A stretch of DNA of 64,000 bases. Origin: Bradyrhizobium sp. 1(2017) (GTDB taxonomy: Bacteria > Pseudomonadota > Alphaproteobacteria > Rhizobiales > Xanthobacteraceae). The stretch lies in contig NZ_CP050022.2 in NCBI RefSeq assembly GCF_011602485.2, forward strand, positions 7,150,001-7,214,000, read 5' to 3'. Below the pieces are notes generated by a model, which worked only from the letters and a program-made list of their open reading frames with translations, was not told where the DNA came from and ran no database searches. Positions 17,483 through 27,171 of this stretch are shown one piece after another. The position numbers and the translations under genes were made by a program. Each line of letters starts with the position of its first letter. Within the stretch, counting starts at the first letter, position 1.

Positions 17483-18424
17483 GTGAAGCCGTGGGACGCA
17501 ACATTGGTTCGGCGGTTACGCGATGCCTCATGCGCTGCGCTGGCCGGGTTGTGGCTTGCACCCACGACCGGTGCTCTGGCGCAGGCCGGTCTCCCAAGTC
17601 CAGTCGGCGCGATCGGTCTTGGCAACCGCGGATGGTCGGCCGCCGATACCAACCGTGAACCCTCGACAACCGAGCTCGAATTCAGTGCCCGCGCGGGCGT
17701 TGCATCCGACTACATCTATCGCGGGACCACACTGTCCGATCATGGGCCGGCGGTCGGTGCGGCCTTCGAGGCGCGCTTCGGCGCGCTCTACGGTGGAATG
17801 ACAGCGGCCACCGTCAAGCTGCCGACCCAGCCGGCGGGCGAGCTCACCTTCGCCGGCGGAATCCGTCCGAAGATCGCAAACACCGACTTCGATCTCGGCA
17901 TCACTTATTTCGCCTATCCCGGCGAAAGGCTTCCTGGCGAGACCAACGGCATCAACTATTGGGAGGCGGTGATCCGCGGCGATCGTCACATCGGCGAGCA
18001 GATCCGCATCGCGGCCGGCTACGCCTATTCTCCGAACGTCTCGAACACCGGTGCGTGGAGCCAGTACGCTGCGGCCGGTATCGGTTATGATGTCCCCGGC
18101 CAGTTGCTGCTGCAAAACCTGGCCGTGTCCTTCACGGCTGCTGCCGGCTATTCCTGGTTCGGAAATCAGGCCGCGCAACTCGGTGGCTTCCCGTTGCCGG
18201 CCTATCTCAACTGGCAGGCGGGCGTGACCTTCACCCACAAGGCCTTCAATCTCGATCTGCGCTATTACGATACCAATCTGTCGAAGGAAAACTGCTTCGT
18301 CTTTACGGGTGATCCAAATGCGCGATCAGGCGGCCGCATGAATCCTATCACCAACCCCGAGGGCCTCGTCTCGAACTGGTGCGGCGCGACATTCGTTGCC
18401 AAGGCCTGGTTCGCGTTCAACTAG
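17483..18424 (+). CDS. TorF-family putative porin
   Basis: A 313-residue outer-membrane protein from the GTG at 17483, which has GGAGGA 9 nt upstream; the in-frame extension back to 17231 runs across the previous gene and is discarded. A signal peptide ends around ALAQAG. The mature start (ELEFSARAGVASDYIYRGTTLSDHGPAVGAAFEARFG) is characteristic of the Gcw_chp/TorF porin family, and alternating hydrophobic strands fill the rest, ending AKAWFAFN with a terminal aromatic-containing strand as expected for a beta-barrel. Two Cys (NCFVF, NWCG) near the end may form a disulphide. It converges with yejF. Confidence 0.8.
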   Translation: MKPWDATLVRRLRDASCAALAGLWLAPTTGALAQAGLPSPVGAIGLGNRGWSAADTNREPSTTELEFSARAGVASDYIYRGTTLSDHGPAVGAAFEARFGALYGGMTAATVKLPTQPAGELTFAGGIRPKIANTDFDLGITYFAYPGERLPGETNGINYWEAVIRGDRHIGEQIRIAAGYAYSPNVSNTGAWSQYAAAGIGYDVPGQLLLQNLAVSFTAAAGYSWFGNQAAQLGGFPLPAYLNWQAGVTFTHKAFNLDLRYYDTNLSKENCFVFTGDPNARSGGRMNPITNPEGLVSNWCGATFVAKAWFAFN

Positions 18425-18460
18425 CTCTTGCCCGCGAGCGATCCAACACAACCGCAGAAG

Positions 18461-20098
18461 CTAGGTCGCCACCGACCCGTTCCCGGCCGTCTCCAGCCGG
18501 AATGCCGCCGCGAACAGCGCGCGCGTGTAATCCGTCTTCGGGTTCTTGAAGAGATCGGCGGCCTGGCCCTCCTCGACCACCTTGCCGCCGCGCATCACGA
18601 TGAGATGGCTGGCGAGCGAGGCGACGACGCGCAGATCGTGCGAGATGAACATGTAGGTGAGATCGCGCTTGCGCTGGAGCTCGCGCAACAGATCGACCAT
18701 CTGCGCCTGGAACAGCATGTCTAGCGCGCTGGTCGGCTCGTCCAGCACGACGAAATCCGGCTCCAGCACCGCAGCGCGCGCGATGCTGATGCGCTGGCGC
18801 TGGCCGCCGGAGAATTCATGCGGGTAACGGTACCGCGTCTCCGGCTTCAGTCCGACGTCCTCCAGCGCCTTGACGACGCGCGCCTCGCGCTCCTCGTGCG
18901 ACAGGCCCGGCTGGTGCACGGAGAGCCCTTCGGCGATGATGTCGGCGACCGACATGCGCGGCGAGAGCGAGCCGAAGGGGTCCTGGAACACGATCTGCAT
19001 GTCGCGCCGGAACGGCCGCATCTCCTTGAAGCGCAGACCCTGGATGTCCTTGCCGAGGAACACGATCCGCCCATTCGACGAAATCAATCGTATCAGCGCG
19101 AGGCCCAGCGTGGTCTTGCCCGAGCCGGACTCGCCGACGACGCCCAGAGTCTCGCCCTTGCGCACGGCGACGCTGACGCCATCGACCGCCTTGATGTGAC
19201 CGACCGTCTTGCGCATCAAGCCGCGCTTGATCGGGAACCAGACCTTCAGATCATTGGCCGACATCACCACGGGCGCATCCGGCTGCGGCGGCGCAGGATC
19301 CGGCTTCGGCTCCGCCGCGAGCAGGTCGCGCGTATAGGGATGTTTCGGGGTCTTGAAGACCTGCTCGACCGGCCCCTGCTCGACGATCTCGCCGTTTTTC
19401 ATGACGCAGACGGTGTCGGCGATGCGGCGCACGATGCCGAGATCGTGGGTGATGAAGAGCAGGCTCATGCCGAGCCGCGAACGGATCTCGGCGAGCAGCG
19501 CCAGGATCTGCGCCTGCACGGTGACGTCGAGCGCCGTGGTCGGCTCGTCCGCGATCAAGAGGTCCGGCTCGTTGGCGAGCGCCATCGCGATCATCACCCG
19601 CTGGCGCTGGCCGCCGGAGAGCTGGTGCGGATAGCTGTTCAGCCGCGTCTCGGGCTCGGGGATGCCGACCTGGGTCAAAAGCTCCAGCGTCCGCTTGCGC
19701 GCCTGCGCATTGCTGGTCGGATTGTGCAGCTGGATGATCTCGCCGATCTGCGCCTCGATCGTGTGCAGCGGATTGAGCGAGGTCATCGGCTCCTGGAAGA
19801 TGATGGAGATGTCGCTGCCGCGAATCTCCCGCATCTGCTGCTCCGACCTATCGATCAGCTCCTGTCCCTTGAAGCGGATGCTTCCCGAGGGATGCGAGGC
19901 GTTCGGATAGGGTAACAGCTTCAGGATCGAGAGCGCGCTGACCGACTTGCCGGAGCCGGACTCGCCAACCAGCGCGACGCATTCGCCGCGCTTGATCTGG
20001 AACGAGACCTTGTCGACCGCGAGCGTGGTGCCGCCGCCCTGATGGAAGGCCACCGAGAGATCGCGCACGGCAAGCAGAGGCTGGTTGATCGCGTCCAT
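18461..20098 (-). CDS. yejF: YejF-like fused double ABC ATPase of a peptide importer
   Basis: A 545-residue protein with two ABC domains. The first has [20 protein letters not shown] and DEPTTALD; the second has [20 protein letters not shown] and DEPTSALD. Each has the C-terminal oligopeptide ATPase extension ([13 protein letters not shown] and [12 protein letters not shown]). YejF energises uptake of microcin-like or short peptides. The ATG at 20098 has a GAGG element 5 nt upstream; a GTG one codon earlier is also possible. It is the last gene of a minus-strand operon of two binding proteins, yejB, yejE and yejF, separated from yejE by only 7 nt. Confidence 0.92.
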   Translation of the reverse strand: MDAINQPLLAVRDLSVAFHQGGGTTLAVDKVSFQIKRGECVALVGESGSGKSVSALSILKLLPYPNASHPSGSIRFKGQELIDRSEQQMREIRGSDISIIFQEPMTSLNPLHTIEAQIGEIIQLHNPTSNAQARKRTLELLTQVGIPEPETRLNSYPHQLSGGQRQRVMIAMALANEPDLLIADEPTTALDVTVQAQILALLAEIRSRLGMSLLFITHDLGIVRRIADTVCVMKNGEIVEQGPVEQVFKTPKHPYTRDLLAAEPKPDPAPPQPDAPVVMSANDLKVWFPIKRGLMRKTVGHIKAVDGVSVAVRKGETLGVVGESGSGKTTLGLALIRLISSNGRIVFLGKDIQGLRFKEMRPFRRDMQIVFQDPFGSLSPRMSVADIIAEGLSVHQPGLSHEEREARVVKALEDVGLKPETRYRYPHEFSGGQRQRISIARAAVLEPDFVVLDEPTSALDMLFQAQMVDLLRELQRKRDLTYMFISHDLRVVASLASHLIVMRGGKVVEEGQAADLFKNPKTDYTRALFAAAFRLETAGNGSVAT

Positions 20099-20105
20099 CA
20101 CGCCC

Positions 20106-21284
20106 TCACCTGAAAGTCTTGCGCGGATCGAAGGCGTCGCGCACGGCCTCGCCGATGAAGATCAGGAGCGACAGCATGATCGCGACCGAGAAGAAGCCGG
20201 AGAAGCCGAGCCAGGGTGCCTGCACATTGGATTTGGCCTGGGACAGCAATTCGCCCAGCGAAGGCGATCCCGGCGGCAGGCCGAAGCCCAGGAAATCGAG
20301 CGCCGTCAGCGTCATCACCGAGCTCGACAGGATGAAGGGCAGGAAAGTCATGGTCGCGACCATCGCATTCGGCAGCAGGTGGCGGAACATGATGACCTGA
20401 TTGGAGACGCCGAGCGCGCGCGCCGCCTGAATGTATTCGAAATTGCGCCCGCGCAGGAACTCGGCCCGCACCAGACCGACCAGCGAGACCCAGGAGAACA
20501 GCAACAGGATGCCGAGCAGCACGAAGAAGCCGGGGACGAGCACCGAGGACAGGATCAGGAGAAGATAGAGCGAGGGGATGGCTGTCCAGATCTCGATGAA
20601 GCGCTGGAAGATGAGATCGACCCACCCGCCGAAATAGCCCTGCACCGCACCGGCCGCGATGCCGATGACGGACGAGACGATGGTGAGGCAGAGGCCGAAC
20701 AGCACCGAGATGCGGAAGCCGTAGATCAGCCGCGCCACCACGTCACGGCCCTGATCATCGGTGCCGAGCCAGTTGTATTCGAGGTCGCGGCAGCTCTTCA
20801 GCCCCTTCTTCTCCACCACCGGCTTGCATTGCTTCTCGGTCAGCATCCAGGTCGGCGGCGACGGCGCCGGCGTCGGCAGATCGAGATTGTGGGTGTCGTA
20901 GGAATAGCGGATCAGCGGCCAGACGATGCTGCCGCCCTTGTCCTTGATCAGCTTCTGCAAGTACGGGTCGCGATAGTCGGCGGCCGTTTCGAAATCGCCG
21001 CCGAAGGTCGTCTCCGAATAGGTCACGAAGGCGGGCCAATAGAGATGGCCGTCGAACTTGATCAGGAAAGGCCGGTCGTTGGCGATCAGCTCGGCGAACA
21101 GCGAGACCACGAACAGGGCGATGAAGATCCAGAACGACCAGTAGCCGCGCCGGTTCGCCTTGAAGTTCTGCCAGCGCCGCTTGTTGAGCGGCGATGGGGC
21201 GAACGGCTTGCGCGTGATCGGCACGGCATCGCCGAGCGGCGACTTCGCCGTGGTCTCGATCGGCGTCGGCGCGGTCAACGTCAT
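20106..21284 (-). CDS. yejE: YejE-like ABC permease
   Basis: A 392-residue inner-membrane permease of the peptide importer. I take the ATG at 21284, which has GGGAGGTCTG directly upstream and overlaps the yejB stop by one base (TGATG). An N-terminal cytoplasmic segment contains a basic RRWQNFKANRRGYWSF. The first membrane helix (WIFIALFVVSLFAELI) is followed by a large periplasmic loop, then the binding-protein-dependent permease domain with the EAA loop (ARALGVSNQVIMFRHLLPNA). Length and layout match YejE. Confidence 0.92.
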   Translation of the reverse strand: MTLTAPTPIETTAKSPLGDAVPITRKPFAPSPLNKRRWQNFKANRRGYWSFWIFIALFVVSLFAELIANDRPFLIKFDGHLYWPAFVTYSETTFGGDFETAADYRDPYLQKLIKDKGGSIVWPLIRYSYDTHNLDLPTPAPSPPTWMLTEKQCKPVVEKKGLKSCRDLEYNWLGTDDQGRDVVARLIYGFRISVLFGLCLTIVSSVIGIAAGAVQGYFGGWVDLIFQRFIEIWTAIPSLYLLLILSSVLVPGFFVLLGILLLFSWVSLVGLVRAEFLRGRNFEYIQAARALGVSNQVIMFRHLLPNAMVATMTFLPFILSSSVMTLTALDFLGFGLPPGSPSLGELLSQAKSNVQAPWLGFSGFFSVAIMLSLLIFIGEAVRDAFDPRKTFR

Positions 21285-22393
21285 CAGACCTCCCGCGCCT
21301 CGAAATCGATCCGGGGGTCGATCCACATGTAAGTCAGGTCGGAGATCAGGTTGATCACGAGGCCGACCAGCGAGAAGATGTAGAGCGTGCCGAACACCAC
21401 GGGATAGTCACGGTTGAGCACGCTCTCGAAGCTGAGCAGCCCCAGCCCGTCCAGCGAGAAGATGGTCTCGATCAGCAGCGAGCCCGAGAAGAAGGCGTGG
21501 ATGAAAGTCCCGGGAAAGCCGGCGATCACGATCAGCATCGCATTACGGAAGACATGACCGTAAAGCACCCGGCCCTCGCTGCAGCCCTTGGCGCGTGCGG
21601 TCATGACGTATTGCTTGCGGATCTCGTCCAGGAACGAGTTCTTGGTCAGGAACGTCATGGTGGTGAACGCCCCCAACCCCATGGCGATCAGCGGCAGCGT
21701 CAGGTGCCAGAAATAATCGATGATCTTCCAGTACCAGGGAAACTGCGACCACCCGTCCGAGGTCAGCCCCCGCAGCGGGAACCAGTTGAAGAAGGAGCCG
21801 CCGGCGAACAGGATGATCAGAAGGATGGCGAACAGGAAGCCGGGAATGGCATAGCCGAGCACGAGAACCGTCGATGTCCAGGTGTCGAAGCGCGTGCCGT
21901 CCTTCACCGCCTTGCGGATGCCGAGCGGGATCGAGATCAGATAGGTGATGAGAGTCAGCCAGATCCCGAGCGAGATCGAGACCGGCAGCTTTTCCTTGAT
22001 CAGCTGGATCACGCTGACGTCGCGGAAATAGCTCTTGCCGAAATCGAAGCGCGCGAAATTCCACACCATCAGGAGAAAGCGTTCCGGCGCCGGCTTGTCG
22101 AAGCCGAACTGCGCCTCCAGCTTCTTGATGAAATCAGGATCGAGCCCCTGCGCGCCGCGATATTTCGAGTTGACGGCATCGCCGCCGGCGCCAACCTGCC
22201 CCGGTGCGCGCTGCGCGAAATCGCCACCGCCCGAAATGCGCGACGAGCCGCCGGTGTCGGCGCCCGAAAGCTGCGCGATCACGCGCTCGACCGGGCCGCC
22301 CGGCGCAAATTGCACGACGACAAAGGACACGAAGAGGATCCCCAGCAGCGTCGGGATCATCAGGAGGAGGCGGCGGGCGATATAGGCACTCAT
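21284..22393 (-). CDS. yejB: YejB-like ABC permease
   Basis: A 369-residue inner-membrane permease. The start MSAYIARRLLLMIPTLLGILFVSFVVVQFAPG is typical of DppB/YejB proteins. After a periplasmic loop the core permease domain follows, with the EAA-type loop (YVMTARAKGCSEGRVLYGHVFRNA) and helices through about residue 355. It begins 2 nt after the preceding binding protein stop and overlaps yejE by one base, so the operon is tightly packed. Confidence 0.92.
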   Translation of the reverse strand: MSAYIARRLLLMIPTLLGILFVSFVVVQFAPGGPVERVIAQLSGADTGGSSRISGGGDFAQRAPGQVGAGGDAVNSKYRGAQGLDPDFIKKLEAQFGFDKPAPERFLLMVWNFARFDFGKSYFRDVSVIQLIKEKLPVSISLGIWLTLITYLISIPLGIRKAVKDGTRFDTWTSTVLVLGYAIPGFLFAILLIILFAGGSFFNWFPLRGLTSDGWSQFPWYWKIIDYFWHLTLPLIAMGLGAFTTMTFLTKNSFLDEIRKQYVMTARAKGCSEGRVLYGHVFRNAMLIVIAGFPGTFIHAFFSGSLLIETIFSLDGLGLLSFESVLNRDYPVVFGTLYIFSLVGLVINLISDLTYMWIDPRIDFEAREV

Positions 22394-22395
22394 GA

Positions 22396-24282
22396 TTATT
22401 TCGCCTGCTCGAGCTTGGCGGCCTTGGCGGGTTCATGCCACCAGATGTCGGGCGCGCCGACGCCGTTGGCATAACGCGGCAGCTTCTGCGGACGACCGAA
22501 CTGATCCCAATAAGCCAGCCGATGCGTCTTGTTGTACCATTGCGGCACCCAATAGCGGCCGGACCGGAACAGGCGATCGAACGCGCGGCAGGCGACGGTC
22601 AGCTCTTCGCGGCTGTCCGCCGCCATGATCTTTTCGATCATGGCGTCGATGGCCGGACTGGCAATGCCTGCGAGATTGTAGGAGCCCTTGGTCGCCGCAA
22701 CCTGCGAAGAGAAGAACGAGCGCATGGCATCGCCGGGCGTCGCCGACATGCTGAAGCGCTGGATCGTCATGTCGAAGTCGAAGTCATCCTGGCGCGCCCG
22801 GTACTGCACGGCATCAACGAGGCGTATGTTGGCTTCGATGCCGAGCGTCGCGAGATTCTTGATGTAGGGCGCGTGATGCGGCTGGAACGACGGCTCGTCC
22901 AACAGGAACTCGATCCTGAACAGCTCGCCGTTCGGGAGCGTCCGCTTGCCGTCCTTGATCGGCACGCCGGCCTCGTTCAGCAGTTGCTGCGCCTTGCGCA
23001 ACAGGCTGCGGTCCTGGCCCGATCCGTCCGTGACCGGCGGCGCGAACGGTGCGGTGAAAACGTCGTCGGGAACCTGGCCGCGAAACGGCTCCAGCAGCTT
23101 CAGCTCTTCCGGTGAAGGCGGCGCATCGCCTGCCATCAGGTCCGAGTTCTGGAACGGCGATACCGTACGGGCATAGGCACCGTACATGATGGACTTGTTG
23201 GTCCACTCGAAATCGAAGGCATTGATCAAGGCCTCACGCACGCGCGGGTCCTTGAACTTGTCGCGCCTCGTATTGATGAACCAGCCTTGCGCACCGGAAG
23301 GGGTATCGTCGGGCACCACTTCCATCTTGACGCGGCCGTCCTTGACGGCCGGGAAATCATAGCGCGTCGCCCAGATGCGCGAGGTGAATTCCTCCCGGTA
23401 GAGATAATTCTTGCCGGTGAACCCCTCGAAGGCGACGTCGCGGTCGCGATAGAACTCATAGCGCACGACATCGAAATTGTAGCTGCCGCGGCAAGCCGGC
23501 AGATCGGCGGCCCACCAGTCCTTGACCCGTTCGAACTCGATGTAGCGATTGACCTCGAACCTGCCGACCTTGTACGGGCCGGACCCGAGCGGAATTTCCA
23601 GCGTCGATTCGTCGAACGGCCGCGACGCGTAATACGCTTTCGAGAAGATCGGCAATCCGGCGACATAGAGCGGCACGTCGCGGGCGCGCCCCTTGGCAAA
23701 GGTGACGACGAGCGTCGCATCGTCGATCGCTTCCGCGCTCACAAAGTCGCGCATCTGCACGATGATCAGCGGGTGGCCCTTGGCTTTCAGCGTCGTCAGC
23801 GAGAATGCCGCGTCGTGCGCGGTGAGCTTGGTGCCGTCGTGAAATTTCGCCTCCGGCCGCATCGTGAAGCGATAGACCAGCCTGTCCGGCGATATCTGCA
23901 CGGATTTGGCCGCAAGCCCGTACATCGCGTCGGGCTCGTCGCTGGCACGCACCATCAGCGGCGAAAACGTCATGTCCATGCCTTGCGCGCCGTCGCCCTT
24001 CAGGATGAAGGCGTTGAGCGAGTTGAAGGTCTGGTACGACTGGTTATGCGATTTGGTCGACGGGATCAGCGAGAACGTGCCGCCCTTCGGCGCAGCCGGA
24101 TTGACGTAGTCGAAATGGCGAAAATCGGGAGGGTATTTGAGATCGCCGAACGCGGAGATGCCGTGGGCCTCGGCCCCCGCTTCCGATGCCCGCGCGCCGC
24201 GCAGCAGCGGCGCGCCAATGGACGTGCCGAGGACGGCGCCGACACCCAGGGCCAACACATGCCGGCGTGAAAGCTGCGCCAT
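22396..24282 (-). CDS. Family-5 extracellular solute-binding protein, second of two
   Basis: A 628-residue binding protein that delivers substrate to YejBE. The ATG at 24282 has GGGAG about 10 nt upstream; the upstream in-frame TTG is less likely. The start (MAQLSRRHVLALGVGAVLG) looks like a Tat-type signal: SRR followed by a hydrophobic core. The mature protein has the YejA-like DLKYPPDFRHFDYVNPAAPKGG start and the family-5 segments TFSPLMVRA and RFTMRPEAKFHDG. It is paralogous to the next upstream gene. Two binding proteins in one operon suggest two substrate classes or a duplicated receptor. Confidence 0.9.
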   Translation of the reverse strand: MAQLSRRHVLALGVGAVLGTSIGAPLLRGARASEAGAEAHGISAFGDLKYPPDFRHFDYVNPAAPKGGTFSLIPSTKSHNQSYQTFNSLNAFILKGDGAQGMDMTFSPLMVRASDEPDAMYGLAAKSVQISPDRLVYRFTMRPEAKFHDGTKLTAHDAAFSLTTLKAKGHPLIIVQMRDFVSAEAIDDATLVVTFAKGRARDVPLYVAGLPIFSKAYYASRPFDESTLEIPLGSGPYKVGRFEVNRYIEFERVKDWWAADLPACRGSYNFDVVRYEFYRDRDVAFEGFTGKNYLYREEFTSRIWATRYDFPAVKDGRVKMEVVPDDTPSGAQGWFINTRRDKFKDPRVREALINAFDFEWTNKSIMYGAYARTVSPFQNSDLMAGDAPPSPEELKLLEPFRGQVPDDVFTAPFAPPVTDGSGQDRSLLRKAQQLLNEAGVPIKDGKRTLPNGELFRIEFLLDEPSFQPHHAPYIKNLATLGIEANIRLVDAVQYRARQDDFDFDMTIQRFSMSATPGDAMRSFFSSQVAATKGSYNLAGIASPAIDAMIEKIMAADSREELTVACRAFDRLFRSGRYWVPQWYNKTHRLAYWDQFGRPQKLPRYANGVGAPDIWWHEPAKAAKLEQAK

Positions 24283-24296
24283 GCGCAAAGGCTCCC

Positions 24297-26192
24297 TCAA
24301 GAGCGTTTTCCGATGCGGGCGGCCTTCTCAGTGTCGTACCACCACAACGTCGGCAGGCCGGACCGCCCGTATTTCGGCATTGGCTCGGCGTGGCTGAAGC
24401 GATCCCATCGGGCGTAGCGCGCAAACGGATAGGTGAACTGAGGCACCACGTAGAAATTCCAGAGCAGAACGCGATCGAGCGCGCGGGTCGCAGCGACGAG
24501 ACCGGCGCGATCCTTGGCGAAGATCACCTTTTCGATCAAGGCATCTACGGCCGGGTTCTTGATGCCGATAGTGTTGCGCGCCCCGGGCACGTCGGCGGTC
24601 TGGGAGCCCCAGTATTCGCGCTGCTCGTTGCCCGGCGAGAGCGACTGGCCCCATTGATCGATGATCATGTCGAAGTCGAAGCTGCGCAATCGGTTTTGGT
24701 ACTGCGCATCATCAACCGTACGAACCGACGTATTGACGCCGATCCGCTCCAGCGAAGGCTTGTAGAACAGCGCGATCCGCTCGGATGAGGGATCCTGCAC
24801 GAGGATTTCGACGGTGAGAACCTTGCCCGAGGCGTCCACCAGCTTGTGATCGCGCACCTCGAACCCGGCCTCTTTCAGCAGCTTGGCCGCTTCGCGCAGA
24901 TTGGCGCGCACCGCCTCCGGACTGCCGCCGACCGGATTCTTGTAAGGCGTGGTGAAGACTTCCGGCGGCACCTTGTCCTTTACGGTTTCGAGGATCTGCA
25001 ATTCCTCACCCTGGGGCAGACCGGTCGCGGCAAGATCCGTACCTTCGAAATAGCTGTTGATGCGCTTGTACTGACCGAAGAACAGCTGCTTGTTCATCTC
25101 CTCGAAATCGAAGGCATAGTTGAAAGCGCGCCGCACTCGCGCGTCCTTGAATTGGGGACGTCTGGTGTTGACCACGAAGGCCTGCATGCGGCCGGAATCG
25201 TTGATCGGAAACTCTTCCTTGATCACCCGCTTCTCCGCCACGGCGGGGAAGTCGTAGCCCGTCGCCCATTGCTTGGCGGAATTTTCCGCGATCCAGTCGG
25301 CCTGGTCGGCCTTGAAGGCTTCCAGCGCCACGGTGTTGTCGCGGAAGAACTCGTAGCGCAGCTCGTCGAAATTGTTGATGCCGATCTGACTGGGCAGATT
25401 GGCTCCCCAATGATCTTTCACCCGCTCGAGCTTGATCGACCGTCCCGCCACGAATTCCTTGATCCGGTACGGACCGGACCCGAGCGGCATCTCCAGTGTG
25501 GTCGAACTGATATCGCGCTTGCGGCCCTGCGCGTCGGTGCCTTCCCACCAATGCTTAGGCAGCACGGTCAATTCGCCGACGATGGTCGGCAATTCGCGGT
25601 TGCCCGGCCCGTCGAAGCTGAACTTGATGTCGCGTTCGCCGACCTTCTCCACTTTGGTCACGTGGCGATAGTAGGACGCGTACATCGGGCTCTGCTGCTT
25701 CAACGTCTCCAGCGAGAAGATCACGTCCTCGGGCGTCACCGGCTTGCCGTCATGCCAGCGGGCTTCCTTGCGCAAGCGATAGATCACCCAGGAAAAATCG
25801 TCCGGATGTTGTGCGGCCTCGGCAAGTTCGCCGTACTCGGTCGCCACCTCGTCCGAGGAGCGCGTCATCAGCGTTTCGTAGATCATCGCCGAGGCTGGAG
25901 CGAGGGAGCCTTTGATGCCGGCGACCGCGAGGTTGAAATTGTCGAAGGTGCCGATCGAGATCAGGCGGGCGACGCCGCCCTTGGGCGCATCCGGATTGAC
26001 GTAATCGAAGCGCTTGAAGTCGGCGGGGTACTTGATGTCGCCGAACAGCGACAGCGCGTGCCGCCAGGGCAATTCATTCGCTGATTGGGCGCGCGCCGTG
26101 CCGATGAGGGAAACGCCGCTCACGGAACCGAGGGCGGGAAGCGCTGCAACCGCAGTGCCGGTGAGCAGGAGATCGCGTCGGGTAATGGCCAA
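24297..26192 (-). CDS. Family-5 extracellular solute-binding protein, first of two (YejA-like)
   Basis: A 631-residue periplasmic binding protein. The start is a TTG codon with AGGGATG about 8 nt upstream; no in-frame ATG fits near the N-terminus. The signal (MAITRRDLLLTGTAVAALPALG) has a twin-arginine pair. It shares with the following paralogue the DIKYPADFKRFDYVNPDAPKGG start, YRLRKEARWHDG and the ALDRVLLWNFYVVPQF region. It is the first gene of the Yej operon. A paired AAGGAG / CTCCTT element lies upstream and may fold on the mRNA leader. Confidence 0.9.
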   Translation of the reverse strand: MAITRRDLLLTGTAVAALPALGSVSGVSLIGTARAQSANELPWRHALSLFGDIKYPADFKRFDYVNPDAPKGGVARLISIGTFDNFNLAVAGIKGSLAPASAMIYETLMTRSSDEVATEYGELAEAAQHPDDFSWVIYRLRKEARWHDGKPVTPEDVIFSLETLKQQSPMYASYYRHVTKVEKVGERDIKFSFDGPGNRELPTIVGELTVLPKHWWEGTDAQGRKRDISSTTLEMPLGSGPYRIKEFVAGRSIKLERVKDHWGANLPSQIGINNFDELRYEFFRDNTVALEAFKADQADWIAENSAKQWATGYDFPAVAEKRVIKEEFPINDSGRMQAFVVNTRRPQFKDARVRRAFNYAFDFEEMNKQLFFGQYKRINSYFEGTDLAATGLPQGEELQILETVKDKVPPEVFTTPYKNPVGGSPEAVRANLREAAKLLKEAGFEVRDHKLVDASGKVLTVEILVQDPSSERIALFYKPSLERIGVNTSVRTVDDAQYQNRLRSFDFDMIIDQWGQSLSPGNEQREYWGSQTADVPGARNTIGIKNPAVDALIEKVIFAKDRAGLVAATRALDRVLLWNFYVVPQFTYPFARYARWDRFSHAEPMPKYGRSGLPTLWWYDTEKAARIGKRS

Positions 26193-26210
26193 ATCAACAT
26201 CCCTGTCTTG

Positions 26211-26226
26211 AAGGAGGTTACTCCTT
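26211..26226 (-). promoter_or_regulatory. AAGGAG-CTCCTT inverted repeat in the yej operon leader
   Basis: Six-base arms at 26211-26216 and 26221-26226 with a 4-nt loop lie 19-34 nt before the TTG start of the first binding protein. On the minus strand one arm is an ideal ribosome site and the other its complement, but neither is correctly spaced for the TTG. It may be an mRNA hairpin or mark a leader peptide. Confidence 0.3.
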
Positions 26227-26352
26227 TAAGTTCCCAATATAGGCGAGGTTTCGACCGAATATGTTGCTTTTTCCTCATGTTGAACGCCCAAGCGGCCTAT
26301 CGGATGCGGCCAAACGCCCCGATAACGTCGCCGCGAGGTCCGGATAAGGAAA

Positions 26353-26376
26353 CGGCCAGGCTTTCCAGCCTGGCCG
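26353..26376. terminator. Hairpin downstream of cycM
   Basis: CGGCCAGGC (26353-26361) and GCCTGGCCG (26368-26376) form a 9-bp GC-rich stem around a 6-nt loop. On the minus strand it is followed by TTTCC, as expected for a terminator after cycM, whose stop is at 26404. Confidence 0.65.
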
Positions 26377-26403
26377 CATATTCCAACACGGGATCTTGGG
26401 ACC

Positions 26404-26952
26404 TTACTTCGACGCCGTCGGCAGCGGCTGGGGATGCTCCGACAGCGAATTCAGATAGGCAATGACATCGGCGCGCTCGGAATCCTTGGCGATACCGGCA
26501 AAGCCCATCGCGGTGCCCGGAATGAAGCCCTTCGGATTGGTGAGGAACTTGTTGAGGTCGTCGAAGGTCCAGTTGCCACCCTTCCCTTTCATGGCAGCGG
26601 AGAAGTTGAAGCCGCCATGGCCCTGGCCCTTGGGCTCGCCGACAACGCCGTAGAGGTTCGGACCGACGCGATTCGGGCCGCCCTTTTCGAAGGTGTGGCA
26701 GGCACCGCACTTCTTGGCGGCCGCCGAGCCCTTCTCGACGGAGGCGGTCTGGAGCAGCTTTTCGATCGGCTCGGACGGTGCGGCGGCTGCGCCGCCTTCC
26801 TTGCCGGCATCTTGCTTCACCGCGATCTCGAAGCCGGGCTTTTCCGGCATCTTGGGCGAGAACAGCGCCTGGGCGGTAAAGCTGGTCACCAGAAGGAAGA
26901 GACAGGTACCAAGCACGGCACCCATGATTTTATTGAGTTCGAAAGAGTCCAT
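26404..26952 (-). CDS. cycM: CycM membrane-anchored c-type cytochrome
   Basis: A 182-residue cytochrome c tethered by an N-terminal helix (residues about 9-30) that is not cleaved, with a Pro/Ala-rich linker to about 70. The haem site is C82-GAC-H86, and the likely Met ligand is M149 in GTAMGF. Length and layout match CycM of Bradyrhizobium, which carries electrons to the aa3-type terminal oxidase in aerobic respiration. The gene is divergent from kdsB. A GC-rich hairpin follows its stop. The 219-nt spacer to kdsB must hold both promoters, but I see no clear hexamers. Confidence 0.92.
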   Translation of the reverse strand: MDSFELNKIMGAVLGTCLFLLVTSFTAQALFSPKMPEKPGFEIAVKQDAGKEGGAAAAPSEPIEKLLQTASVEKGSAAAKKCGACHTFEKGGPNRVGPNLYGVVGEPKGQGHGGFNFSAAMKGKGGNWTFDDLNKFLTNPKGFIPGTAMGFAGIAKDSERADVIAYLNSLSEHPQPLPTASK

Positions 26953-27171
26953 TTCCGGCCAGGCCCCACCGCAAGAAGGAAACAGCGGCCGATGCGGCCG
27001 CCAGGACGAGCCTCGGGAGAATCAATACATTCCTTATTGTTTCCCCGAGTTTTGCCATTGAGATATCGGTTTGCCCGGGGTCTGGCAACCCGTATAAGCG
27101 AGCCCGCTTTCAGCCCGTCCCCACTCCATTTCTCGGCGCGGAAAACGCTCCGTTTCCAGGCCCTTGACCCA

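Noticed and set aside
26434..27171. N-terminal extension of KdsB across cycM
   Set aside because: The extension is antisense to cycM, and the enzyme family starts at the ATG at 27172.
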